32,086 nucleotides of DNA from Bacteroidia bacterium. GTDB taxonomy: Bacteria; Bacteroidota; Bacteroidia; AKYH767-A; OLB10. The notes under the pieces are model-generated. The model had not been told where the DNA came from, searched no databases, and saw only the letters and a program-made list of their open reading frames with translations. Positions 15,446 to 24,871 of this stretch are shown one piece after another. The stretch lies in contig JADLBQ010000093.1 of assembly GCA_020847635.1 (NCBI GenBank), positions 1-32,086 on the forward strand, read 5' to 3'. Position 1 is the stretch's first letter, and the number at the start of each line of letters is the position of its first letter. The translations under genes and the position numbers were made by a program.

Positions 15446-16477
15446 TCAATCAAACAGATTACCGCCAGCTGAACGGTGAGGCTTCTTTCTGTTCAAATGC
15501 CTGAAGGCTTTCTCGGTTACTTCTCTTCCTCGCGGAGTTCGTAACAGGAAACCTTCCATAATTAAAAAAGGTTCATAAACTTCTTCAATGGTACCAGCCT
15601 CTTCACCCACAGCAGTAGCAATAGTATTCAGGCCAACCGGACCACCTTTGAATTTATCAATTACAGTTGTCAGAATCAGGTTATCCATCCGGTCTAATCC
15701 ATAAGCATCTACATTTAATGCTTCAAGTGCATACTTTGTAATCTTCAGATCAATCATTCCGTTACCTTTAACCTGAGAAAAGTCACGCACTCTTCTCAGT
15801 AAGGCATTGGCAATCCGGGGTGTGCCCCGGCTTCTGCGGGCAATTTCTTCAGAGGCATCTCTATCCATTTCCGTTCTCAGAATTGAAGCCGATCGTCTGA
15901 TAATATTGCCAAGCTGAGAAGCATCATAATATTCAAGCCGGGAAGTAATTCCAAAACGGTCGCGCAAGGGAGCCGTTAGTAGCCCGCTGCGGGTTGTTGC
16001 TCCAATCAGTGTAAAGGGATTAATTTTAATCTGGACTGACCGGGCATTGGGGCCGCTGTCAATCATAATATCAATCCTGAAATCCTCCATTGCTGAATAG
16101 AGGTATTCTTCTACCATCGGGCTCAGTCTGTGAATTTCATCAATAAATAAAACGTCATTAGTACCAAGCCCGGTAAGGAGACCGGCCAGATCTCCGGGCT
16201 TGTCTATTACCGGCCCTGAGGTAATTTTAATGCTGACTCCAAGTTCATTTGCAATAATATGAGCTAAGGTTGTTTTGCCCAAGCCGGGAGGACCGTGAAG
16301 TAAGACATGATCCAGTGAGTCGCCACGCTGACGGGCAGCCTGAACAAATACCTGTAGGTTGTCAACAACACTAAACTGACCCTTGAAATCATGAAAAGCA
16401 AGTGGCCTAAGTGTTTTCTCAGCTTCACGTTCATCAGGTGTCAGTCGGCCGGCTTCAGGATCAAGATGAGGATTCAC
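15446..16477 (-). CDS. ruvB: Holliday junction branch migration helicase RuvB
   Basis: RuvB is the AAA+ motor that, with RuvA, drives branch migration of Holliday junctions. In 343 residues the expected elements appear in order: [11 protein letters not shown] near 24-34, Walker [10 protein letters not shown] at 62-70, Walker [11 protein letters not shown] at 111-120, sensor 1 [19 protein letters not shown], the arginine motif [18 protein letters not shown], and the C-terminal winged helix with [14 protein letters not shown]. The start codon is GTG at 16477; an in-frame TGA two codons upstream rules out a longer form. An exact -7 box lies close upstream, giving a leader of only about 12 bases. 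queG follows on the same transcript. Confidence 0.97.
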   Translation of the reverse strand: MNPHLDPEAGRLTPDEREAEKTLRPLAFHDFKGQFSVVDNLQVFVQAARQRGDSLDHVLLHGPPGLGKTTLAHIIANELGVSIKITSGPVIDKPGDLAGLLTGLGTNDVLFIDEIHRLSPMVEEYLYSAMEDFRIDIMIDSGPNARSVQIKINPFTLIGATTRSGLLTAPLRDRFGITSRLEYYDASQLGNIIRRSASILRTEMDRDASEEIARRSRGTPRIANALLRRVRDFSQVKGNGMIDLKITKYALEALNVDAYGLDRMDNLILTTVIDKFKGGPVGLNTIATAVGEEAGTIEEVYEPFLIMEGFLLRTPRGREVTEKAFRHLNRKKPHRSAGGNLFD

Positions 16478-16495
16478 AATTCAAATCTGTTCTGG

Positions 16496-16503
16496 CAAAG
16501 GTA
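16496..16503 (-). promoter_or_regulatory. -7 promoter box for ruvB
   Basis: The minus strand reads TACCTTTG, an exact match to TAnnTTTG. Transcription would begin near 16489, about 12 bases before the GTG start. No TTG is visible at the -33 distance. Confidence 0.5.
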
Positions 16504-16521
16504 ATCAGTCATTTACTGATT
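16503..16521. repeat. inverted repeat abutting the ruvB -7 box
   Basis: AATCAGT (16503-16509) and ACTGATT (16515-16521) form a perfect 7-base inverted repeat with a 5-base spacer. It overlaps the first base of the ruvB -7 box and extends upstream of it, where an operator could act. It also lies downstream of the hexosaminidase stop, so a weak terminator is the alternative. Confidence 0.4.
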
Positions 16522-16551
16522 TTGATTTAAAAAGGAGGCTTACTCTGTGAT

Positions 16552-18879
16552 TTATTCAACCACAATTTCATCTGCAAACAACCAGGCTTTTTGACCCTCA
16601 CAAACTGAACCGGGCGGACAGATTCCTATATTTTTAGCCCTGATTCTGAGAAAGCGCATTTTCTGATCCGGCAGAATAAAAGTAGAATTGATAATTGAGT
16701 TGGGTTCTTCATTGCTGATAATTTCTTGTCTGGCAACCGGATAAAAATCCATTCCATCATCTGAAACTGAAATCTCAAGATATTGAGGAAGGAATATCCA
16801 GGCTCTGTTCTTATTGTAAAAATTAACAGATACTTTTCTGACTTCTGTATTTTCCCTTAAATCAAGAGTTGCTTCCAGGTCATTTCCTGAAAATCCAACC
16901 CAGGTGTTATACTGACTCACCTTACCGGTAATGCCATCAGTCAATCCAAAGGCAGTTCCTGCGTCATACTGTTTTAAAGGGAAAGTTAATTCGTAAGGAA
17001 GTCCGGTTGCCTTATGTAGTCTGAAATTTCTTGAAAGTGTCTTTGTCGGGCCCAAGCCAGAGATAAGTTTTGCTTTTAGCTGACTGGTTTTAACCGGTAC
17101 AGGCTCTGAATAGACAAATGAAGTAGAATCAGGGTCTGAACCGTTTGTTGTAAAATATATCCTTCCGTCTTTAATTTGTTTGGACAGACTGATAAAGAGC
17201 TGGTGAGAAACGGAATCTGCAAAAATGGCCGATGTTACATTAAACAAATCATTTGAATAATTCACACCTTGCAATTGCAGTCTTCTGAAATGCTGAATCA
17301 GCCTTGAAGAAAAGCTGTCCCAGTTGCGGTGTTCGGGGTTTGACCAGAGGACTTCTGCAAGAGCCAATGCCCTCGGATAGGCCATGTACTGAACGTGTGA
17401 AAAATCAATTATGTATTCAGTCCAGAGGTTTCCCTGTGCTCCAATGATATAAACCTTTTGTTCCGGAGTGAGAGAATCATCTGGCACCGGGCTAAAATGA
17501 TAAACCTTGTCAACGGGTGTATAGCCACCGAAAGCCAGCGGACTGAGTTCGGGGCTTGCCTGGTAATGGTCAAAATAGCAATGGGAGCCGGGTGTCATGA
17601 TGACATCATGATGCTGCCTGGCTGCTGCAATACCACCCTCTGTTCCTCTCCAGCTCATAATGGTTGCCTTCCCATCCAGGCCACCTTCCAGAATTTCATC
17701 CCAGCCGATGACCTGCTTTCCTTTCTGCTCTAGGAATTTTTCAATTCGCTGAACAAACCAGCTTTGCAGTTCGTTTTCATCTTTCAAACCCTCGGTTTTG
17801 ATTCGGGTCTGACACAGGCTGCAGGTTTTCCATCTTGTTTTCGGGCATTCATCTCCTCCAATGTGAATGTACCTGCCCGGAAATAATTCACAGACTTCTT
17901 CCAGTACACTTTCCAGGAAGCGGAATACCGGTTCGGTGGTGCAGAAAACATCATCAAACACACCCCAGGAGGTTGCAACCTCAAAAGGACCACCATTACA
18001 AGACAATTCGGGATAGGCTGCCAAAGCTGCCATAGCATGACCGGGCATTTCAATCTCGGGAATCACTTCAACAGAACGTTCAGCAGCATAGGAAACCACC
18101 TCCCGAATATCCTCCTGAGTATAATATCCCCCGTAAGGAGTATTATCAAACTGCTGATCATCATAAGCACCAGTCATGGATTCACTGCGATTAGATCCTA
18201 TTTCTATAAGCTTAGGATATTTTTTGATTTCAATTCTCCATCCCTGGTCATCAGTCAGATGCCAGTGAAACCGGTTTAGTTTATACTGAGCCATGACATC
18301 AATGTATTTTTTAACTTCACTCACAGAAAAGAAATGTCGAACTACATCCAGGTGCAACCCACGGTATTCAAGGTACGGATAATCCTCCATTTCAAGACAA
18401 GGTAACTCAAGAATACTCCATTCCGGCATTTCGGGATTGAGAAACTCCACCGGAATGAGCTGAAGCAACGTCTGCACAGCATAAAAGAATCCTGCTTGTG
18501 AGCCTGCTTCAATCCGGATCACCTTTGGCTGAACCAACAGGTTATACTGCTCATTTCTGAAAAAATCTTTCTTTGTCTTTTCAAAAATCATAACGGGAAC
18601 CGGTGATGCCAGAGCCTGAATATTTACTTTAATATCCGGCTTTATAGAATACCTGATTTTGGAAGGGAGAGCGGAAGTAAAATAACGAATAGCCGGCAGG
18701 ATCAGTATGGAGTCTGCATTCTGATAATGAATAGTGAGCTTACCTTTAATGATACAATTTCCGCGTTGGGGTGAAACCAGCTGGGGTTCAGGAATGATGG
18801 TTAACGGCTGAGCTGTTGTAACTGCCGGAAGCCAGAGCAATACAGGTAAAAGAAGAATACCGATGGTTTCTGTTTTCAT
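16552..18879 (-). CDS. GH20 family beta-N-acetylhexosaminidase
   Basis: This exported exo-glycosidase removes terminal N-acetylhexosamine residues from glycans such as chitin or peptidoglycan fragments. After a signal peptide (residues 1-23) comes the small GH20 N-terminal domain (to about 165). The catalytic TIM barrel then begins with YRGLHLDVVRHF and has NRFHWHLTDDQGWRIEIKKY (202-221), EIEMPGHAMAAL, and the catalytic pair D343-E344 in HIGGDEC. The barrel ends near residue 535. It is followed by a chitobiase C-terminal-like segment (IYFTTNGSDPDST) and a beta domain with the look of an F5/8 type C module (LDLRENTEVRKVSVNFY). The 775-residue length fits this architecture. Its ATG overlaps the deoC stop codon by one base (TGATG), so translation should be coupled. 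Substrate is not determined. Confidence 0.93.
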   Translation of the reverse strand: MKTETIGILLLPVLLWLPAVTTAQPLTIIPEPQLVSPQRGNCIIKGKLTIHYQNADSILILPAIRYFTSALPSKIRYSIKPDIKVNIQALASPVPVMIFEKTKKDFFRNEQYNLLVQPKVIRIEAGSQAGFFYAVQTLLQLIPVEFLNPEMPEWSILELPCLEMEDYPYLEYRGLHLDVVRHFFSVSEVKKYIDVMAQYKLNRFHWHLTDDQGWRIEIKKYPKLIEIGSNRSESMTGAYDDQQFDNTPYGGYYTQEDIREVVSYAAERSVEVIPEIEMPGHAMAALAAYPELSCNGGPFEVATSWGVFDDVFCTTEPVFRFLESVLEEVCELFPGRYIHIGGDECPKTRWKTCSLCQTRIKTEGLKDENELQSWFVQRIEKFLEQKGKQVIGWDEILEGGLDGKATIMSWRGTEGGIAAARQHHDVIMTPGSHCYFDHYQASPELSPLAFGGYTPVDKVYHFSPVPDDSLTPEQKVYIIGAQGNLWTEYIIDFSHVQYMAYPRALALAEVLWSNPEHRNWDSFSSRLIQHFRRLQLQGVNYSNDLFNVTSAIFADSVSHQLFISLSKQIKDGRIYFTTNGSDPDSTSFVYSEPVPVKTSQLKAKLISGLGPTKTLSRNFRLHKATGLPYELTFPLKQYDAGTAFGLTDGITGKVSQYNTWVGFSGNDLEATLDLRENTEVRKVSVNFYNKNRAWIFLPQYLEISVSDDGMDFYPVARQEIISNEEPNSIINSTFILPDQKMRFLRIRAKNIGICPPGSVCEGQKAWLFADEIVVE

Positions 18880-19793
18880 CAGTCCTTCGAAAAATAATCC
18901 GCACTCTGATAAACACCGGTCATCTCTTTAACGATCTGCATCAGTAAATCATTAGCAAGTGAGCTTGCTCCAAAGCGGAAATACCCGGGCGACAGCCAGG
19001 CAGCCCCTAGTGTTTCTTTTACCATCACCAGATACTGTAAAGCCAGTTTGGCAGTAGAAATTCCTCCGGCAGGTTTCATTCCTGCCATTCGGCCGGTCCG
19101 GTAATAAAAATCGCGGATTGCTTCCAGCATGACCAGTGTAACGGGGAGTGTTGCTGCAGGTTGAATTTTACCTGTTGATGTCTTTATAAAATCAGCTCCG
19201 GCATACAGTGCCAGGTCACTGGCAAGCCTAACATGATCAAGTGTACTTAGCTCACCGGTTTCAAGAATAACCTTAAGTAATGCCGTTCCGCAGGCTTCTT
19301 TAACAGCTGCAATTTCATCAAACACATAATCATACTCACCTTCCAGGAACTTTCCGCGGGAAATAACCATATCAATTTCATCAGCACCTTGCCCGACTGC
19401 AAATTTCGTTTCTGTAATTTTCACTTTCAGGCTGCTCATCCCGCCCGGGAATGCAGTTGCCACAGCTGCAACTTTGACCGGTGACCCTGCAAGTGTCTTT
19501 TTTGCTTCACTGACCAAATTAGGATAAACACAAACTGCAGCAGCAGAAGGTAATCCCGGAATGGCCTCATGAGGGCGAACTGCTTTAGCACAGAGTTGCC
19601 TGACCCGTGCTGGTGTATCGCGGGCATCAAGTGTAGTCAGATCCATCAAACTGATTGCCAGTTTCAGACCCTCCAATTTTGAATCTTTTTTAATACTACG
19701 TTTATTCAGCCTTGCAACACGCTCCTCAATTCCTGTCTGGTCAATTAAAACACGGCTAAACAAATGAAGTGCCTTTTGATGGTTTTCTGCCAT
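18879..19793 (-). CDS. deoC: deoxyribose-phosphate aldolase
   Basis: DeoC cleaves 2-deoxyribose-5-phosphate to glyceraldehyde-3-phosphate and acetaldehyde in deoxynucleoside catabolism. In the 304-residue protein the Schiff-base lysine is K204 in GADFIKTSTGK, the second active-site lysine is K240 in MKPAGGIST, and KVILETGEL precedes them. VCVYPNLV and FPGG near 88-118 are also family-typical. It is longer than the roughly 220-260-residue short forms, with an extra N-terminal region of about 45 residues. The ATG at 19793 (MAENHQKAL) is preferred; an ATG at 19826 would add 11 residues (MLIYYFRG...). Its stop overlaps the start of the GH20 gene. The roughly 286 bases between its start and the DUF5916 stop show no clear promoter box, RNA or hairpin. 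Confidence 0.94.
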   Translation of the reverse strand: MAENHQKALHLFSRVLIDQTGIEERVARLNKRSIKKDSKLEGLKLAISLMDLTTLDARDTPARVRQLCAKAVRPHEAIPGLPSAAAVCVYPNLVSEAKKTLAGSPVKVAAVATAFPGGMSSLKVKITETKFAVGQGADEIDMVISRGKFLEGEYDYVFDEIAAVKEACGTALLKVILETGELSTLDHVRLASDLALYAGADFIKTSTGKIQPAATLPVTLVMLEAIRDFYYRTGRMAGMKPAGGISTAKLALQYLVMVKETLGAAWLSPGYFRFGASSLANDLLMQIVKEMTGVYQSADYFSKD

Positions 19794-20079
19794 AGATTTT
19801 AAACCACGAAAATAATAAATCAGCATAAGTTAGCAGAACAAAGCCGTTGGTATGTAATCATCCATTAAGCTGATTTTTTTAAGAACCTGGCTTTAACAAA
19901 AAGTTTACTATTCCGCAATCAAGCAATCTGATCTCCTTAATTTTCATTTTCCCAAGTCAGAAAAGGGTTTTGACAAGATAGTTGTAAGAAAGCAATTAGA
20001 GTTTAACACCGGTTTATGTCAACAGCAGCCCGGCCATTAAGGCGTTTATGCCGATTTACTGAATAAGATCAAATCCATA

Positions 20080-22623
20080 TTACTGATCAGATTTGCTTTT
20101 CTTTTTGTTTAGAACAGCATAATCAAGATAGTACAAGAGCTTAATTGAAAAACTGTTTAGCTGAGGTAAATCTAACGTAGATTTCAGGTTGTTCATATAG
20201 TTACGGGTTTCAAAAGGTCCGTCATACTCAATGGAGTTCTTATAAGAAACAGTCAAGATACTTCCCGGGGCAAACCGCCATGAATAGATCAGGTCAATGT
20301 TAAAAGCATTATAGCTAAAATCATTTTCGGTTCCCTTTCCCAGAATCGCGGTTAGGCTGCCGTCATCTTCAAGATTAAAATACATCCGATATTCACCAGT
20401 AAGCCAGTAATGCCTGAAAGCGGCACTCACATACATATCATTTATAAAGATATATCTTGCTGAAAAAGTATTTGTATAATTAAAAAGTCTGCGTAATCCA
20501 AACAGATAGTTACTGTTGCTATAACCGGCAAATCCAAAATCATACGGATCCGTTTCGGATACTGCCTTATAGTTTATAGTCAGCTTGTTGTTAATTCTGA
20601 AACGTAATGCCAGAGACATACTATATTTTTCACTTCGGTAGTTATCCAGAAAATTCCGCATCTGGAACTCAGCATCTACTGCCAATCTCTTGCGATAATC
20701 GCTGCTCAATCCGGCAGAAGCATACCAATAGCGCATGGTGTTCACAAATTGGCCGCTAATTCTTGGGTCATATTCATGAGATGAAACCGGAGTTACTCCT
20801 GCTCCGGTAAAAATTGAATTGTAGCTTCTAAGGTCCAGAAACGAATTATACGTAATTTCAAAGTGGGTTCGGTCAGGGTTTTCATAGGTTGTAACATAAT
20901 CAGACTGAATACTGATATTCCCCTCACGGATAAAACCGCGCGGCTGAAACTGAAATGCATTGAGGTAAGCATAATAATTAATCCGGTTTGAAGTGAGGTA
21001 GTAACCTAAATCCTGTTGGTTGTAGGACGGGCTTACTCCGCTTCTCCCGGCTCCTCCCTGAAGCCATCCGCTCACTTTTCTTATTTCTGCATGGTAACGA
21101 TATCCCAACATATTGGAGTATGTATGTGGTGTATCATCATTCTTGGTAAAGTTCTGGCTGAGAATCATATTCCCGACTACAGCCCAGCTGTTGGCATGAT
21201 TAGCAAAGGTAAAGCCAGTAGCTGATACGTTTGAGTCGTCATAATCCCTGCTCCGGATGGTACTTGTATTAATCAGGTAAACATTTGAAGAAGATCCGAT
21301 TTGCTGATCAAATACCAGAACATTATAATTGGTAAGCGGATCTGTGAGAATTTTTCTTTCTCGGCCAACTGCATTTTTAATTATTGCATACGTATCACCG
21401 GTAATAGCATTAAAAAATCCAATTCCCATTCCACTGTTATTTCTACCAGAAATTTTTACTGCATTCAGTAACCTGGCTTGTGCAGGATTGGTTTTTATGG
21501 TTTCACCCTCCTGAAGCTGGCTTTCGACCGAAAAAAATCCGGAAGGCAGCTGCCCGATTCTTCTTGAATAGAAAAGGTTAATTTTATTAAATAAATCGGT
21601 ACCTTCTTTAAAAAAGTATCTGTTCTCATCATAATTTATTTCTTCATAGCCAAGTGTTTTGATTTTATTATCCGACTGAGTCTGGCCAAAATCAGGAAGC
21701 AGGGTCATATCAAGAGTAAATCGTTCATCAATGCCGTATTTAATGTCGGCACCTACATGCCAGGATAAGGTATTTGAATAAGAGAACGAACCATCCCGAT
21801 TAAAAGCAGGTCCCCGATCAATGTATCCTGATAAATAAGGAGTGAGTGAAAGCCTCACAGGTGGAGTGATATCCTCCAGGTTATTCAGAACTCCAAAATA
21901 AAGCATTTCATTAAATGCTTTGGAAGGAGTCAGGCACCATTGTGAAGTTTCACGCCTGCGCCTGATACTTCGGGTGATCTGAAAAGCCCATACCGGGTTT
22001 TTAACATTACTAAAGCGGATTGCTGAATAAGGAATTTTTAACTCAACACTCCAGCCCCGATCGTGAATCTGAACGGCACTTTGCCAAACTCCATCCCAGG
22101 TATCATCAGAAGATTTGTGATCTGCCTGAACTCCTGATGCATAAACAATAAATTCAAAAGCATCCTGGCGGGTATTGTAAGGGTCTAATGAGAAGGCAAA
22201 ATAATCAGCATTCAATGAGGAGCCAAACAATCCCGTGTAGGGATCTTCAACATCCCGCAAGCCCAGCTCCCTGAATATACTGTCAGGATAGTCATCAAAC
22301 AGATCGGCACATACGTATAGTGCAGCGTTATCATAAAGAATTCTGAATGTTGTTTTAAAAGACGGCTTCGAACCTTCTATCGGGCGGAACATGGTAAAAT
22401 CAGAATCGGGTAACACTTTCTGCCATACCTGATCAGTTGTTATGCCGTCAATAACAGGAGGTGTATGTGTAAATGCAGTCAGATAACTTTTAGTTGAATC
22501 AGGCAAAGGAGCTTCCTGAGCCATTAATACCGGAGCAGCCATCAGCCATCCACAAAAAAGAACACTAGCCGCTTTCATTTTTCTTGAAAGACCAATAACC
22601 AGCTGGTTCAGAAATGTAAACAT
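20080..22623 (-). CDS. DUF5916 family protein with N-terminal CBM9-like domain
   Basis: This is an 847-residue envelope protein. A signal peptide ends near LMAAPVLMAQ. Residues of about 45-230 form a CBM9-like carbohydrate-binding sandwich (PPVIDGITTDQVWQKV, ILYDNAALYVCADLFDD, WSVELKIPYSAIRF). The remaining roughly 600 residues match DUF5916, an outer-membrane beta-barrel-like region of alternating strands rich in Tyr, Asn and Arg, including FTLDMTLLPDFGQTQSDN and FFKEGTDLF. Ending in many strands, it is probably inserted in the outer membrane; its substrate is unknown. An ATG at 22578 would give a more conventional signal peptide (MKAASVLFCGWLMAA) and is an alternative start. Only six bases separate the chosen start from the preceding gene's stop, so it is the last gene of a three-gene operon. 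Confidence 0.82.
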   Translation of the reverse strand: MFTFLNQLVIGLSRKMKAASVLFCGWLMAAPVLMAQEAPLPDSTKSYLTAFTHTPPVIDGITTDQVWQKVLPDSDFTMFRPIEGSKPSFKTTFRILYDNAALYVCADLFDDYPDSIFRELGLRDVEDPYTGLFGSSLNADYFAFSLDPYNTRQDAFEFIVYASGVQADHKSSDDTWDGVWQSAVQIHDRGWSVELKIPYSAIRFSNVKNPVWAFQITRSIRRRRETSQWCLTPSKAFNEMLYFGVLNNLEDITPPVRLSLTPYLSGYIDRGPAFNRDGSFSYSNTLSWHVGADIKYGIDERFTLDMTLLPDFGQTQSDNKIKTLGYEEINYDENRYFFKEGTDLFNKINLFYSRRIGQLPSGFFSVESQLQEGETIKTNPAQARLLNAVKISGRNNSGMGIGFFNAITGDTYAIIKNAVGRERKILTDPLTNYNVLVFDQQIGSSSNVYLINTSTIRSRDYDDSNVSATGFTFANHANSWAVVGNMILSQNFTKNDDTPHTYSNMLGYRYHAEIRKVSGWLQGGAGRSGVSPSYNQQDLGYYLTSNRINYYAYLNAFQFQPRGFIREGNISIQSDYVTTYENPDRTHFEITYNSFLDLRSYNSIFTGAGVTPVSSHEYDPRISGQFVNTMRYWYASAGLSSDYRKRLAVDAEFQMRNFLDNYRSEKYSMSLALRFRINNKLTINYKAVSETDPYDFGFAGYSNSNYLFGLRRLFNYTNTFSARYIFINDMYVSAAFRHYWLTGEYRMYFNLEDDGSLTAILGKGTENDFSYNAFNIDLIYSWRFAPGSILTVSYKNSIEYDGPFETRNYMNNLKSTLDLPQLNSFSIKLLYYLDYAVLNKKKSKSDQ

Positions 22624-22629
22624 GACAGG

Positions 22630-24039
22630 CTATTCTATAATTACTTTAGAGCAAAGCTTGCTGTCTGCAGTAATTAATTGTAACACATAGATACCTTTTG
22701 AAATACTTTCCGGAATCTCAATAAGATTCCTGACTGATGAAAAAGATTCTCTGAGAACAGGCCGGCACAACAGATCACGGATCTCAATAACTGAACCTGC
22801 AGCAAGAGAACGAACGTATAATGGTTCACCTGCTTTTACCGGGTTCGGATAAAGTACTAATCTTTCCGGTTCAGGAACATCCATTCCCGTAATCAGCGTG
22901 AGTGAGTCATAGGCCAATGTAAATTGATTGATTGCTGAAATGCTGGTTCCGGCAATATAAAATCCGTTGTTAACTGGAATAATCTGGTAACCAACATCAA
23001 TCGAAGGCATGAAATTATAGACTCTGAAATCGAGCAGCATTCCGGATGAATCACAATGAGCCATGTACTGAGCTGTATTATTACTTGGCAGGTCATAATG
23101 ATAGCCGGTTAGCAGGTAGTGCCCGGGTAAGAATTCTGAAATTGAAAATCCGGCATCACCTTTATCACTGCCGGTAAGGGACTTATTCCAGAGCAGATTG
23201 CCCTGGCTATCAACTTTAATTATCAGAATATCAAAATCGGGGCTTGTAGGTGTTTCTGTTTCACCCGAAATCACATAATCTCCAAAGGCATCTTTTATCA
23301 TTGCTTTACATCCGCTATTAAACGGGCTTGTAATATTCAGTACCCATTCATCACTACCGCCATCATCCAGTTTCAATACCAGTACATTGTAATATGAGTT
23401 AAGACCCTGCTGGCTGTCGCCTGAAATCAGATAACCTCCGTTATCAGCCGTGACAATGTTTACACCAACATCAATGTACTGGTACCCAAAATTATTTTGC
23501 CATTGAATAGCCCCGGCAGAATCAGCTTTGGCAACATAAAAGTTACTATAACTTCCGGGATAGGACTGAAAGCCAATAACGGCAAAACCACCATCTGCAG
23601 ACAGACAAATCCCATTAAGTGACTCATTAGCTTGTTGATTTCCGAAAATAATAGTATCCAGCCAGGTTCCGTTTGTATCTGACTTGATTACAATTCCGTC
23701 CATTAATGAGTTAACAACGGTCTGACCGGCAAGATAAACAACCGACTGAAGTGAATCTATGATGATCCTTGTAAGTGCTAATGCCTCACCGGGTTTTGAA
23801 AAGGTTGTTGACCAGATTTCATTGCCTTCAGTATCCAGTTTCTTTAATACAATTCTTGAGTCCACAAAAGGAGCATATTCAGTTCCGGCATAGAGCAGGT
23901 TTCCGCTGTTCAAGACAACTGCCCCTGTACCATTGCTTACCATTCCTGAATCTCCAAACGAAATAAAAAACGGGTTGATCTGAGCAGAACCACCCGAAAA
24001 AATTAAACAAAGAAGAATCAATACTAAAATCCGGTTCAT
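22630..24039 (-). CDS. T9SS type A sorting domain protein, beta-propeller-like
   Basis: This secreted protein of about 469 residues starts at an ATG that yields a clean signal peptide (MNRILVLILLCLIFSGGSAQ); a more distant ATG at 24087 would overlap the upstream gene. The body is made of about six repeated units with patterns such as SADGGFAVIGFQS, TADNGGYLISGDSQ and LPGHYLLTGYHYD alternating with hydrophobic strands (VLKLDDGGSDEWV, IIKVDSQGNLLWNKSL). These are typical of delta-60-type or kelch-like beta-propellers in Bacteroidota secreted proteins. The C-terminus is a T9SS type A domain: LVLYPNPVKAGE, IEIRDLLCRPV and SKGIYVLQLITAD. It lies 25 bases after the membrane protein gene and six bases before the DUF5916 gene. 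No enzyme motif is visible. Confidence 0.83.
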   Translation of the reverse strand: MNRILVLILLCLIFSGGSAQINPFFISFGDSGMVSNGTGAVVLNSGNLLYAGTEYAPFVDSRIVLKKLDTEGNEIWSTTFSKPGEALALTRIIIDSLQSVVYLAGQTVVNSLMDGIVIKSDTNGTWLDTIIFGNQQANESLNGICLSADGGFAVIGFQSYPGSYSNFYVAKADSAGAIQWQNNFGYQYIDVGVNIVTADNGGYLISGDSQQGLNSYYNVLVLKLDDGGSDEWVLNITSPFNSGCKAMIKDAFGDYVISGETETPTSPDFDILIIKVDSQGNLLWNKSLTGSDKGDAGFSISEFLPGHYLLTGYHYDLPSNNTAQYMAHCDSSGMLLDFRVYNFMPSIDVGYQIIPVNNGFYIAGTSISAINQFTLAYDSLTLITGMDVPEPERLVLYPNPVKAGEPLYVRSLAAGSVIEIRDLLCRPVLRESFSSVRNLIEIPESISKGIYVLQLITADSKLCSKVIIE

Positions 24040-24064
24040 ATTAATTGATTTTTCTCGATCCTGG

Positions 24065-24772
24065 TTAAACTGGCAATGTCGAAGCATCCTTCAACCGGGC
24101 TTTTATTTTTCGGATACTGACAAGATGTGCAAATAAAGCCAACGGACTTAAAAAAGCCGGAATCCAGCTAAAGGGAAAGTAGATTATTGCATTATTTGGC
24201 TGATTAGAACCAAATATCTGTAAGCCTGAAGGAAAGGAAAGAGCTGATATTAGCATCATATTGATTAATAAGAGAATCCCGAGAATATTCCAACCCATTA
24301 AGATCCTCAGCCCACGAACATGCTGATTAAACCATTTCAAACTCATCGGCAGGGCTGTAATACCAATAAGCACATCCACATTCAGGTTAAAAAAGGTCAT
24401 CTCAACTGGAATCTGTTTATCATAATAAAGAGACAAAAGGATCAGTGCCAGAAGCAACCGCAAAGTTTGAACAACAGTCAACATCCGGAGATTAAAAAAC
24501 GGAAGCATGTTTTTTCTCAGACTAAGCAGAAGAGCGGCTGCTAAAGCCGAGAGCGAAGCCAATCCAATGCGGGGAATAATTGAAGTCAGATTTTTGTAGA
24601 ATCCAGAATAGGAAATGAATGCCTGAAGCATCAGCCAGGCTAACATTCCGGTAATTATAAACAAAATCTGTTTGTGTTTAAGGTTTCTTAGAGAGAAAAA
24701 AAACAACAGCAATGCAATGACAACAACAAAAATCAATCCGGCTGATACGTCCGGTTCATACGATTCGGTCAT
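24065..24772 (-). CDS. hypothetical 7-TM membrane protein
   Basis: I do not recognise this 235-residue protein. It has about seven hydrophobic segments (roughly residues 11-28, 37-53, 63-85, 96-115, 127-146, 158-178 and 200-219) with short loops. Its N-terminus, MTESYEPDVSAG, precedes a long hydrophobic helix, and the C-terminal tail is basic (RKIKARLKDA). It has no catalytic or transporter motif that I can identify. The ATG at 24772 lies right after one -7-like box and about 50 bases after a second. It is the first gene of the operon with the T9SS propeller protein and the DUF5916 protein, so it could assist in assembly or secretion of these envelope proteins, but that is only a neighbourhood argument. 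Confidence 0.7.
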   Translation of the reverse strand: MTESYEPDVSAGLIFVVVIALLLFFFSLRNLKHKQILFIITGMLAWLMLQAFISYSGFYKNLTSIIPRIGLASLSALAAALLLSLRKNMLPFFNLRMLTVVQTLRLLLALILLSLYYDKQIPVEMTFFNLNVDVLIGITALPMSLKWFNQHVRGLRILMGWNILGILLLINMMLISALSFPSGLQIFGSNQPNNAIIYFPFSWIPAFLSPLALFAHLVSIRKIKARLKDASTLPV

Positions 24773-24776
24773 CCGG

Positions 24777-24784
24777 CAAAAGTA
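24777..24784 (-). promoter_or_regulatory. -7-like box close to the 7-TM gene start
   Basis: The minus strand reads TACTTTTG, exact to TAnnTTTG. It ends only five bases before the ATG at 24772, so transcription from it would be leaderless or would miss the start. Confidence 0.3.
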
Positions 24785-24822
24785 GACAGAGAATGCGTTC
24801 AGCCGGAATAGTAATGATTAAG

Positions 24823-24830
24823 CAAAGGTA
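24823..24830 (-). promoter_or_regulatory. -7 promoter box upstream of the 7-TM/T9SS/DUF5916 operon
   Basis: The minus strand reads TACCTTTG, exact to TAnnTTTG, placing a start near 24816 and leaving a leader of about 44 bases. No -33 TTG is apparent. Confidence 0.45.
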
Positions 24831-24871
24831 ACATGAGCCAGGCAGGTGACCATCGGGCTAAATTAAAGCTA

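Noticed and set aside
19794-20079. RNA gene or promoter in the 286-base gap before deoC
   Set aside because: No exact TAnnTTTG box on the minus strand, no convincing hairpin and no tRNA-like sequence could be found.
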